Below are positions 46,095 to 51,870 of a DNA stretch of 64,000 bases, piece after piece. The translations under genes were made by a program, and so were the position numbers. Source of the DNA: Prevotella sp. Its GTDB lineage: Bacteria > Bacteroidota > Bacteroidia > Bacteroidales > Bacteroidaceae. Within the stretch, counting starts at the first letter, position 1. The number at the start of each line of letters is the position of its first letter. The DNA lies in NCBI GenBank assembly GCA_024695815.1, contig JAILHK010000034.1, positions 62,001-126,000 on the forward strand. Reading direction: 5' to 3'. A model generated the notes under the pieces. That model was not told the DNA's origin. It searched no databases and saw only the letters and a program-made list of their open reading frames with translations.

Positions 46095-46772
46095 TCATCG
46101 CCCAAAAGCCGAGGCGGCATCCTTGCGTATAGCTGCATCGGTCTGCGGTAGGGTGCTTGTGACATTGGTGCGGACATTGTTATAGACATCTTCCTTGCTG
46201 ATGCTATTGTTAGGCTGACCTTGCAGGGAAACACCTATACTTGCCATCGCATTGCCTGCTTGTGCGGTTGCATTGGCTATATTAGCTGCCTTTTCGTTCT
46301 CGAACTGCATCTGCTGCGCTGCATATGCCCTTTGGCTCTCCATCTGCTGCGCTGCTATGTTGTCTTTGCGTGCGGTGTCTTGTGCAGCGATATTAGCGAT
46401 AGTATCGCCCACCATTTTATTGGCATTGTCTTTAGCAATCTGCGTGGCTGCATCTGTTGCGCCCATTACTGCTGCCTGCCCTTGCGCCCTCTTTACATGC
46501 TCTCTGGCTGCATCCCTTGCCATTGTGACGAGCCTTTGCCCTGCTGCGCTATCTACATAATCTTCGTTATATCTGCGCTTATACCATGCTTCTTCCTGCG
46601 AATGTTGGTTGGCTGCAATCTTTTGCGCCTGCTTTCGTGCACTAGATGCAGAGATACCACCGATAATTGAAGTGGCAAGACCACCGACTGCGAGTGCAGT
46701 TCCCAAAAAAGGCTTCCCATGGCTTGTATAAGGCACGGAGAGCGGTTGTTTTGTGATGTTGTTGTAAATCAT
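46095..46772 (-). CDS. Ejection-type internal virion protein
   Basis: 225 residues, Ala/Gln/Asn-rich and helical. Residues about 20-42 form a hydrophobic segment (FLGTALAVGGLATSIIGGISAS). A long Ala-rich helix follows, with QGQAAVMGATDAATQIAKDNANKMVGDTIANIAAQ and repeated AQQMESQ / AQQMQFE. A hydrophobic N-terminus plus Ala/Gln helices is typical of podoviral internal proteins that build the DNA-ejection channel. It leads the minus-strand P5 operon (with spanin, rhomboid-like, terminase). Function is inferred from composition. Confidence 0.55.
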   Translation of the reverse strand: MIYNNITKQPLSVPYTSHGKPFLGTALAVGGLATSIIGGISASSARKQAQKIAANQHSQEEAWYKRRYNEDYVDSAAGQRLVTMARDAAREHVKRAQGQAAVMGATDAATQIAKDNANKMVGDTIANIAAQDTARKDNIAAQQMESQRAYAAQQMQFENEKAANIANATAQAGNAMASIGVSLQGQPNNSISKEDVYNNVRTNVTSTLPQTDAAIRKDAASAFGR

Positions 46773-46915
46773 AGTTATTCCACGTTAGTTATACATATTT
46801 GCTACCACTTTACGCATGGGACTGACGAAAACTGCCTGTGTGACCTTGTTTGCCGCTTTTAGGTTGTAATCCTAGTAGGATTATTACCTTGGTCGCCTGC
46901 GTGCTTGATTGACTG

Positions 46916-46952
46916 CAAAAATAGGCTGAAAATGGGGTGAAAAAGACGTGTT
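46916..46952 (-). promoter_or_regulatory. Phage late promoter P5 (AACACGTCT-N20-TATTTTTG)
   Basis: Minus-strand AACACGTCT (46952-46944), exactly 20 nt, TATTTTTG (46923-46916). The first six bases of the 9-mer and the spacing match P1-P4, the last three differ. It gives a leader of about 140 nt before ATG 46772. Confidence 0.6.
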
Positions 46953-47255
46953 TAGTAGATTACAAAGCTAAAATGGGTGTATTCTAGCTTTTTAATGTTC
47001 GCCATCGTTGCCTTTTCCCTTCATCATGTTAACTTGTCAATACTCTTTAAAAGTGAACATATTTTGCACACATCATGTTTTTCTTATCATCATTTTAACA
47101 CTTTGGTTTATTGTCTTGCTTTGTAACTCGCTGATAATGTATGTTTTGTTTACTTTTTAGCTATTTCCCTAACATATTATATATTAAGTACTTAGTCTTT
47201 TTCGCTCTTAAGGGAGGATAAAGACCAAATGTAAAGAAAGCCCCAATTTGCCTGA

Positions 47256-47334
47256 TTTCTTGTTATGGAATGTTAAAAACAACACTTTCTTGTTATCAAT
47301 TGTTAAGTTTTTGCTGATTTGTTATCAAGGTTTC
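47256..47334 (+). repeat. Three TTGTTATS repeats upstream of early promoter
   Basis: TTTCTTGTTATGGAATGTTAA (47256 on) and TTTCTTGTTATCAATTGTTAA (47286 on) are near-identical at 30-bp spacing; a shorter third copy (TTGTTATC, 47319-47326) follows 29 bp later. The spacing is close to three helical turns each, and the array ends 20 bp before the -7 box. These look like operators for a phage regulator. Confidence 0.55.
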
Positions 47335-47353
47335 AAATAAATGATTACCTTTG
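47318..47353 (+). promoter_or_regulatory. Early-operon promoter
   Basis: TACCTTTG (47346-47353) is a perfect TAnnTTTG -7 box. A TTTG at 47318-47321 lies 24 nt upstream, longer than the usual 19-21, and overlaps the third TTGTTATS repeat. Transcripts from here cover the boxA and the plus-strand early genes. Confidence 0.6.
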
Positions 47354-47405
47354 CATCGTCAACCAAGGCAAACCGATTACACACGCAGAAAGTTGATAAA
47401 GGTTG

Positions 47406-47443
47406 CCGAGCGGAAGCGAACGGATGAAGATTGCTCTTTGACA
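47406..47443 (+). promoter_or_regulatory. boxB-like hairpin and rrn-type boxA antiterminator
   Basis: CCGAGCGGAAGCGAACGG (47406-47423) can fold into a small hairpin with a GGAA loop. TGCTCTTTGACA (47432-47443) matches the bacterial boxA consensus found in rRNA leaders. The boxB-boxA order and position, 80 nt into the early leader, are those of rrn antitermination sites, which are read by NusB/NusE(S10). Confidence 0.65.
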
Positions 47444-47478
47444 TACTGGGACACAAAATATAACACTTGTACTCTAAG

Positions 47479-47529
47479 ACCCTGCTGCACGGCTCTTGGC
47501 TGATGCTACCCTTTGATGTGGGGCAGGGT
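47479..47529 (+). promoter_or_regulatory. Leader stem ACCCTGC/GCAGGGT of early operon
   Basis: ACCCTGC (47479-47485) pairs with GCAGGGT (47523-47529); the interior holds a small CCC/GGG stem. The pairing sequence is identical to the acceptor stem of the minihelix at 50,807, but no T-loop is present. It lies 31 bp before the first early gene. Confidence 0.4.
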
Positions 47530-47559
47530 TACTAATTATTAATTAAAAGATGTAAGATT

Positions 47560-47985
47560 ATGAAAAAGAATTTAACTGAACGTGCCAAGAATGGCAGAAA
47601 CGGAGTACAACTAGTTTACGTTCTCGACTGCATCAAGAATAGCACAAGGGCTTTCGATGAAGGGCGAGAATTTGAAACGGATGCAGATGCCTTGCAATTC
47701 TTCTTTGATTGCTTCGACCAAGAATTTAATTTTGATTATAACAAGCATTCATTTCCCGCCCTGCATGTTAGAATAGGAGAGTGGTTAAAAGGCTTGCCAT
47801 CATGCTGCAACATTAAATACTCCGATTACGATATAGAGTTACTCGGTGTTAAGTGGGGCATCTTGTCAAGTATTGATGATAAAAAGGCTTGTAAGTTCGT
47901 TTGCAATTACTTTTCCATGTGTGGTTTGCGTATCTTGCAAGCAGCAAAAAAGGTTGGTTTAAATCCATATAAATACGCATTTTAA
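47560..47985 (+). CDS. First early-operon protein, unknown
   Basis: 141 residues. N-terminal positive cluster (MKKNLTERAKNGRNG), then a compact helix-strand body with a Phe-rich stretch (DALQFFFDCFDQEFNFDYN) and a Cys-containing C-terminal helix (KACKFVCNYFSMCGLRILQAAKKVG). It is the first gene after the boxA leader, a position used in many phages for host-takeover or regulatory proteins. No recognisable DNA-binding motif. Unknown function. Confidence 0.55.
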   Translation: MKKNLTERAKNGRNGVQLVYVLDCIKNSTRAFDEGREFETDADALQFFFDCFDQEFNFDYNKHSFPALHVRIGEWLKGLPSCCNIKYSDYDIELLGVKWGILSSIDDKKACKFVCNYFSMCGLRILQAAKKVGLNPYKYAF

Positions 47986-48010
47986 TAACTAAAGATAGGA
48001 GATATAACAA

Positions 48011-48280
48011 ATGAAAGCAGATGTAACAATTAGCAATATTTATTGGAATGCAGGTTTGAAAAACTTCTTTTTCCGTGACCAAGCATTTAGCACACTTGAA
48101 GAACTTGTAAAACGTTCCACCATGGGCGGGCAAGTCACATTAAATGCACTTGACGAAGTGACCAACGATATGGATATTGACGACGTAGAAGAGACATTCT
48201 ACTCTGAGAGTGTTGAGAGTTGTGCAGAAGAATTTGGAATTGAATTAGAAGAAGAGGAGGACGATGAAGATGAAGAATAA
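48011..48280 (+). CDS. Small acidic early protein
   Basis: 89 residues with a strongly acidic C-terminus (EEFGIELEEEEDDEDEE); ATG at 48011 with GGAG about 8 nt upstream. The overall charge is very negative. Acidic phage early proteins sometimes act as DNA mimics that block restriction, which is a possibility only. Its coding end overlaps the start of the next gene (ATGAAGATGAAGAA inside the GAA/GAT repeats), so translation is coupled. Confidence 0.55.
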   Translation: MKADVTISNIYWNAGLKNFFFRDQAFSTLEELVKRSTMGGQVTLNALDEVTNDMDIDDVEETFYSESVESCAEEFGIELEEEEDDEDEE

Positions 48281-48452
48281 CAAAAGGACTCAGCCATATC
48301 AGCTATGTGGCAAGAAGATTAACGGAGAAGTGGAAGTTTTACAAGAAAAGACTTCCATTTCTTTTGCTAGCGGGTTTATCAAGAACATGCGCAAGAGATA
48401 CGAAAAAATGGGTTATTTGTACCTTTATGCTATACCTTACAAATTGGCTTGA
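48264..48452 (+). CDS. Small basic early protein, unknown
   Basis: 62 residues, basic (KMKNNKRTQPYQLCGKKINGE...IKNMRKRYEKMGYLYLYAIPYKLA). The gene overlaps the end of the preceding acidic one; ATG choices at 48264 and 48270 cannot be separated. It resembles many small Lys/Tyr-rich proteins in early regions of Bacteroidales phages. Function unknown. Confidence 0.5.
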   Translation: MKMKNNKRTQPYQLCGKKINGEVEVLQEKTSISFASGFIKNMRKRYEKMGYLYLYAIPYKLA

Positions 48453-48455
48453 AAA

Positions 48456-48689
48456 ATGAACACGATGGAAAAGTACTGCGAAGAGGTTCGCAACCAAATC
48501 GCAAAGGGAATTGATTTTGAAAAGGATGCTTTTGAACTTCCTTTATCAGTCAAATCGGAATTGGCAGAAGTGGCAAAGAAATACGGCTATCGTAAACCAA
48601 AAGACTCTTATTTTGGTCTTGGCGGGTCGTTTTATTGCTGCCTACAGAGAGTTTATAAACGAATGATACAAAAAGTGATAATAGAATGA
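48456..48689 (+). CDS. Small early protein, unknown
   Basis: 77 residues, helical, 3 bp after the previous stop. N-terminal half acidic (MEKYCEEVRNQIAKGIDFEKDAFEL), C-terminal half basic with a Gly-rich turn (YFGLGGSFYCC). The stop codon overlaps the next ATG (ATGA), so it is translationally coupled. No family recognised. Confidence 0.5.
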   Translation: MNTMEKYCEEVRNQIAKGIDFEKDAFELPLSVKSELAEVAKKYGYRKPKDSYFGLGGSFYCCLQRVYKRMIQKVIIE

Positions 48690-48880
48690 AATATATTATT
48701 AAAAAGACCATTTTCGGAGATTTCAAGCTAACGACCAAAGATAATTGGTTTGCCTATATCAGTAATGCAAGGGAGATTAGGACATTATCGCCATCACAAG
48801 GCTTTCATGAGGTTGAAGATGTTATTGATTATGCAGTACGTTATTTAGGCATCCCGAGAGAAGATATAGAAGTTATTTAG
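48686..48880 (+). CDS. Small early protein, unknown
   Basis: 64 residues, strand-rich N-terminus (YIIKKTIFGDFKLTTKDNWFAYIS) and helical C-terminus (VEDVIDYAVRYLGIPREDIEVI). ATGA overlap with the upstream gene. Its TAG stop shares its last G with the first base of the tRNA-like minihelix at 48,880. Function unknown. Confidence 0.5.
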   Translation: MKYIIKKTIFGDFKLTTKDNWFAYISNAREIRTLSPSQGFHEVEDVIDYAVRYLGIPREDIEVI

Positions 48881-48930
48881 GGCATATCCGTTAAGGCGGT
48901 GCAGGGTAGTTCGAGCCTATCCTGCCCACA
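48880..48930 (+). ncRNA. tRNA-like minihelix B with T-arm
   Basis: GGGCA (48880-48884) pairs with TGCCC (48923-48927). Within is a hairpin AGGGTAG-TTCGAGC-CTATCCT (48903-48923) whose 7-nt loop TTCGAGC is a proper T-loop, and CCG-TTAAGG-CGG (48888-48899) resembles a D-arm. There is no anticodon arm. An ACA trailer follows. The first base is the last base of the upstream stop codon. Too small for a tRNA; an RNase P/RNase Z substrate or a tRNA remnant are the two explanations. Confidence 0.5.
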
Positions 48931-49256
48931 TATAGTACAGATTATTTCGGGGTCAGCACCTTTGAGCCACCTATTCAAAGTGACAGAAAGCGGGCGAGGG
49001 ATTTTTTTTAAGCATTTTGCAGTTTGGTTACTTCTTTTACCCGAGCAAAAGAACATGCAAACGCAGCTAAGAACGGATGAAGCTAGAACACTTCCGGAGA
49101 GTATGCAACCACCAAGTGAGTAACATTGGGCGAGAAAGGAAAGCGCAAACGAATGGAGACCACACCTCGGAAACGTTAAAACACAAAGGCTACCATTGGG
49201 CGATAATGTAAAGCGCACTTTTTAGTAAAATTATTAACCAATAAAATATTTGAATT
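48881..49256. other. 376-bp gene-free stretch in early operon
   Basis: Besides minihelix B it contains a pair of 23-bp imperfect direct repeats (49,125 and 49,195). The 74-aa ORF at 48,899-49,123 overlaps minihelix B and has no coding look. The rest is unexplained. Confidence 0.5.
49125..49217 (+). repeat. Direct repeat ATTGGGCGAnAAnGnAAAGCGCA, two copies
   Basis: ATTGGGCGAGAAAGGAAAGCGCA (49125-49147) and ATTGGGCGATAATGTAAAGCGCA (49195-49217) are 70 bp apart and match at 20 of 23 positions. The second is 40 bp before the next gene. The function is unknown; a regulatory or RNA-binding site is possible. Confidence 0.5.
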
Positions 49257-49718
49257 ATGAAAGTAGAAACAAGAGAAAGAGTTAAAAAGGAGTCTTACGA
49301 AGTCTTTATCGCTAATGATGGCAGAGAATTTGACTCTAGGGCAGAATGTTACAAGTATGAGAAAAGCGCAAGAGGTGTGCTTAATGCTTTGGCTATGGGA
49401 TGCCTAGTTAAAAAGGCTTTTGAGAGAGATATTTTCGGTTTTGGTAGCGAAGATTGCATAATCGAGGTTTACAAGCCCACGACCGATGATGATAAGAAAA
49501 ACTTGTTGCAGTTATATCAAGTTTACAACTCTCACGATGACGCACCAAGCCAAAAATTCATTGACCTTGTTGAGCAGGCAGTTGAGGATAAAGATTACCT
49601 TTTGGTCGGTCGTGATTACGATGGGCAGAGTTTTTTTGTTTATGGCACTAGAAAATCCATGCAGAGCGACTTGGATGCCTTTTGCCTTTTGAATGATGAT
49701 GAAGAGGATGATATTTAA
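49257..49718 (+). CDS. Hypothetical early protein
   Basis: 153 residues with an acidic end (LNDDEEDDI). The N-terminal half reads FIANDGREFDSRAECYKYEKSARGVLNALAM, where EFDSRAECYKYEKS resembles a C2H2-like or phage FxSxxEAxxHE pattern often found at the N-terminus of small phage proteins. C-terminal half strand-rich (KDYLLVGRDYDGQSFFVYG). Not recognised further. First gene after the gene-free stretch. Confidence 0.5.
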   Translation: MKVETRERVKKESYEVFIANDGREFDSRAECYKYEKSARGVLNALAMGCLVKKAFERDIFGFGSEDCIIEVYKPTTDDDKKNLLQLYQVYNSHDDAPSQKFIDLVEQAVEDKDYLLVGRDYDGQSFFVYGTRKSMQSDLDAFCLLNDDEEDDI

Positions 49719-49731
49719 TAGCTATGTAAAT

Positions 49732-49863
49732 ATGATTAAAGTAGAAGATATGGCTTTTGACATGGAGTCAGCGAACTTCATGGGCATCAAGTGGATGCGA
49801 CTTATCCACGTTATTTGTGATTGTGACATTATTAACTATTATACAAAGTTTTTGGAACGATGA
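49732..49863 (+). CDS. Small 43-aa early protein
   Basis: Not in the track because it is short. ATG at 49732, TGA at 49861-49863; MIKVEDMAFDMESANFMGIK and on to INYYTKFLER. The stop overlaps the ATG of the next gene at 49860 (ATGA), which supports real translation. Function unknown. Confidence 0.4.
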   Translation: MIKVEDMAFDMESANFMGIKWMRLIHVICDCDIINYYTKFLER

Positions 49864-50237
49864 AAGAAACACTAATTCCTGCACCATTCGATGATAAGAA
49901 CCTTTGCGATGATTGCCTGCGTGACGACATTTTCGATGGCTACGATACGGAGGAAAGCGGAAAGAAAGGAGTAACAGAACGTATTTGCGTGTTATCCAAT
50001 CCCGATATAGAGGACTGCGTTATTAAGGCAAGGTGGGATTGTAGCAACAAAATCACGATTACCCCACTAGGATTTGGTAGATGGGCAGGCGATTTCGCCA
50101 CCGAAACAAAAAGTGTCTTCGATTTCTATCAAAAGATGTTTAAAGCATGGGAAAAGGACATTGAAGATTTGCGTGTGAGATTTTGGATCCAAAATAATAC
50201 GATGGAAATAAAGTTTTATTATCTAATAAACGAATAA
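49860..50237 (+). CDS. Hypothetical early protein
   Basis: 125 residues. Residues 10-35 include CDDCLRDDIFDGYDTEE; the middle includes CVLSNPDIEDCVIKARWDCS and the C-terminus is a strand pair (LRVRFWIQNNTMEIKFYYLINE). Five Cys residues in the first 60 might bind metal, but spacing is irregular. Two bp precede the next gene. Function unknown. Confidence 0.5.
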   Translation: MKETLIPAPFDDKNLCDDCLRDDIFDGYDTEESGKKGVTERICVLSNPDIEDCVIKARWDCSNKITITPLGFGRWAGDFATETKSVFDFYQKMFKAWEKDIEDLRVRFWIQNNTMEIKFYYLINE

Positions 50238-50239
50238 AG

Positions 50240-50533
50240 ATGAAGAGATTATTAATGATTATTGTGCTTGCCTTAATGGTAGGCACAATTTGCGCCCAAT
50301 CGGGCATCAAGCGACAAGGTAACACCTTTATAGAGGTAAGTAACAAACAAGCCAAAGGAGAGGACATCAAGACTCCTTACACCTACAAGGCAAAGGATGG
50401 TAAGATTTATCCCATTTTTCGTTCCAAGAACGGAAAGTATTATATCATCCGTACAAGCAAGAAGAGCGGGAAAGAATATAAGCAATATTTGCCACAAGTA
50501 ACCGAAGCACTATGCGATACTACGAAGAGTTGA
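50240..50533 (+). CDS. Exported small protein (signal peptide)
   Basis: 97 residues. A Sec signal peptide covers residues 1-19 (MKRLLMIIVLALMVGTICA, with a CAQ cleavage site), followed by a basic, strand-rich domain (TPYTYKAKDGKIYPIFRSKNGKYYIIRTSKKSGKEYKQYL). It would act in the periplasm. Similar signal-bearing small basic proteins are frequent in early regions of Bacteroidales prophages; a superinfection-exclusion or lysogenic-conversion role is possible but not shown. Its end overlaps the start of the next gene by 22 bp. Confidence 0.55.
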   Translation: MKRLLMIIVLALMVGTICAQSGIKRQGNTFIEVSNKQAKGEDIKTPYTYKAKDGKIYPIFRSKNGKYYIIRTSKKSGKEYKQYLPQVTEALCDTTKS

Positions 50534-50649
50534 GCCTAATCGGTAGGGCTTTAATTTGGCTGCTTGCGGGCATCGGCATACTGATGTCCGTATATAGCCT
50601 AATAAGGATAGTGATATACAATCTCATTATTAACGGAGTGATACAATAA
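50512..50649 (+). CDS. 45-aa single-TM protein
   Basis: Too short for the track. ATG at 50512, TAA at 50647; MRYYEELSLIGRALIWLLAGIGILMSVYSLIRIV. One transmembrane helix (ALIWLLAGIGILMSVYSLI). Overlap of 22 nt with the exported protein and 2 bp spacing to the next gene suggest a co-translated set; the two may work together at the envelope. Confidence 0.45.
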   Translation: MRYYEELSLIGRALIWLLAGIGILMSVYSLIRIVIYNLIINGVIQ

Positions 50650-50651
50650 TC

Positions 50652-50807
50652 ATGAAGAGTGTTAGAGAACAATTCAACGAGCAGTTATTTGCCTTTACCA
50701 AGGACTATGACGAGGTATTGCCTTACTTAAATAGCCCTTTCTACGAAGTGCGTAACACATATCATTCCAATGGCTTGTTCAATAACTATTATATTGGGAT
50801 GATTTAA
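50652..50807 (+). CDS. 51-aa early protein, unknown
   Basis: Too short for the track. ATG at 50652, TAA at 50805-50807; MKSVREQFNEQLFAFTKDYDEVLPYL. Helical, aromatic-rich end (NNYYIGMI). The last A of its stop codon is the first paired base of minihelix A. Function unknown. Confidence 0.4.
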   Translation: MKSVREQFNEQLFAFTKDYDEVLPYLNSPFYEVRNTYHSNGLFNNYYIGMI

Positions 50808-50851
50808 CCCTGCATGGTGCTTGTGTAGGTTCGACTCCTACGCAGGGTGCA
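50807..50851 (+). ncRNA. tRNA-like minihelix A (acceptor stem plus T-arm)
   Basis: ACCCTGC (50807-50813) and GCAGGGT (50842-50848) form a perfect 7-bp acceptor-like stem. It is stacked on a perfect T-arm: GTAGG-TTCGACT-CCTAC (50825-50841), with canonical T-loop TTCGACT. The 11-nt linker ATGGTGCTTGT replaces D- and anticodon arms. The element is 42 nt; trailer GCA. Acceptor plus T-arm is the minimal RNase P substrate. It starts on the last base of a stop codon, as element B does. Confidence 0.6.
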
Positions 50852-50876
50852 AACGTTTAATTAAAAAAAGAAGATT

Positions 50877-51050
50877 ATGAAGTACAAAGTTGAGATTATC
50901 GAGACATTATGTCGTGTAGTTGAGGTAGAAGCATCGTTAATGAGCGATGCAGAACAACTAGTAAAAGACCAGTACCGCAAAGAAGAAATCGTGCTTGATG
51001 ATGACGATTTTGTTGATGTGGAGTTTCGCTGCATAGAAAATTATGAGTAA
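50877..51050 (+). CDS. DpnD/PcfM-like small protein
   Basis: 57 residues, missed by the track. ATG 50877, TAA 51048-51050, MKYKVEIIETLCRVVEVEA. The pattern MKYxVEIIETLxRxVEVEA...EA...VxxxYxxEEIVLDxDDFVxVxF is that of the DpnD/PcfM family of conjugative elements. The stop overlaps the next ATG (TAATG). It sits 1 kb upstream of PcfK/PcfJ-like genes, so this phage carries a plasmid-type Pcf module. Function of the family is not established. Confidence 0.65.
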   Translation: MKYKVEIIETLCRVVEVEASLMSDAEQLVKDQYRKEEIVLDDDDFVDVEFRCIENYE

Positions 51051-51250
51051 TGATAGACATGGGACAAGTGCCTAGTGCTTTTGACAAAGAAGCATCTAGA
51101 CAACAAAGGATGATTGTTAATAATGATAGCCAAGTAATTGCTATCGAGAGAGAGATAAGGGCTTTGCGTAATGCTGAAAACGTTGATACTGCAGCAATAC
51201 GTTTAGCCAAGTGTAAGTTAATAAAAAAGTATCACGAATATGGACTATAA
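51050..51250 (+). CDS. Small coiled-coil early protein
   Basis: 66 residues, helical and charged (FDKEASRQQRMIVNNDSQVIAIEREIRALRNAENVDTAAIRLAKCKLIKKY). A coiled coil is probable. It overlaps the preceding gene's stop by one base and the next ATG by about 10 nt. No family recognised. Confidence 0.5.
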   Translation: MIDMGQVPSAFDKEASRQQRMIVNNDSQVIAIEREIRALRNAENVDTAAIRLAKCKLIKKYHEYGL

Positions 51251-51569
51251 TCAATTTCAAATCGTAGAGGATATGAGCGAAGTTACCCATATCTTTAAAA
51301 AAGTGTTCGATGGCGGGAAGTCTTATGGAACTGACACCGCAAAGATGGGGTTCTTCCATGGGCAGATGATGGCTGCAAAGGTAGAGGGCAACACCATTGT
51401 TTTCGCCCTGCCATTTAACGGCCCGATTAGCATGTTGCAAGACCTGCTAACGAACACACATTACAACAAGACTAATAGTATCATGGTTACTTGTGAGGTC
51501 AACGATGATAATACCGAACTTGTAGCCACATTCTATTCAAAGGAGTTCAAACTATTCAGCGAATTATAA
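51240..51569 (+). CDS. Hypothetical early protein
   Basis: 109 residues. Strand-rich (MMAAKVEGNTIVFALPFNGPISMLQDLL), a central GKSYGTDTAKMGFFHGQM segment and a charged end (TELVATFYSKEFKLFSEL). Overlaps the previous gene by 11 nt and is followed by the next after 1 bp. Position in the Pcf module; no family recognised. Confidence 0.5.
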   Translation: MDYNQFQIVEDMSEVTHIFKKVFDGGKSYGTDTAKMGFFHGQMMAAKVEGNTIVFALPFNGPISMLQDLLTNTHYNKTNSIMVTCEVNDDNTELVATFYSKEFKLFSEL

Positions 51570-51570
51570 T

Positions 51571-51867
51571 ATGGAAAAAATTAATAGCAGTAACATAGAC
51601 AAAGAGTTATCACTTAAGATTGCAGAACTCATCCTTACAATCCTAGAAGGCGCCCCAATGGAAGAGTCTCTCAGTTATCTGCAGGGAGTCACTGCTGCAT
51701 TGGCTAGTTTTATTCAAGAAATAAAGTCTAAAGCAGTACTATCGGATGATGATGGCTTAGAAAAGCTTGTGCTATCGTGGCTATCTGCCATCGACCCACT
51801 CACTAAGTTGAGTTTTTCAAAGTTTATTTCAACAAGTTGTATTGATATTGATTTAGATAATTTATAA
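51571..51867 (+). CDS. Hypothetical early protein
   Basis: 98 residues, all helix (DKELSLKIAELILTILEGAPMEESLSYLQGVTAALASFIQEI...LSWLSAIDPLTKLSFSKFI). Acidic overall. Directly before the PcfK-like gene with 3 bp between. Possibly a partner of the PcfK/PcfJ pair; not recognised. Confidence 0.5.
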   Translation: MEKINSSNIDKELSLKIAELILTILEGAPMEESLSYLQGVTAALASFIQEIKSKAVLSDDDGLEKLVLSWLSAIDPLTKLSFSKFISTSCIDIDLDNL

Positions 51868-51870
51868 ATT

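Larger units (their letters stand above)
46773..47559. other. 787-bp regulatory region between late and early operons
   Basis: No convincing gene was found. It holds late promoter P5 (minus), a stem-loop in the P5 leader (46861-46889, AGGTTGTAATCC...GGATTATTACCT), three TTGTTATS repeats, an early promoter with -7 box TACCTTTG, a boxB-like hairpin plus boxA, and a stem ACCCTGC/GCAGGGT in the early leader. The middle 200 bp (about 46,980-47,220) is AT-rich with nothing recognised. Confidence 0.6.

Noticed and set aside
48899-49123. 74-aa plus-strand ORF in the early gap
   Set aside because: It covers minihelix B's T-arm, has no ribosome site or family features, and ends in low-information sequence.
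50807-50851. Ordinary tRNA gene
   Set aside because: At 42 nt it has no room for D and anticodon arms; only acceptor and T-arm are present.
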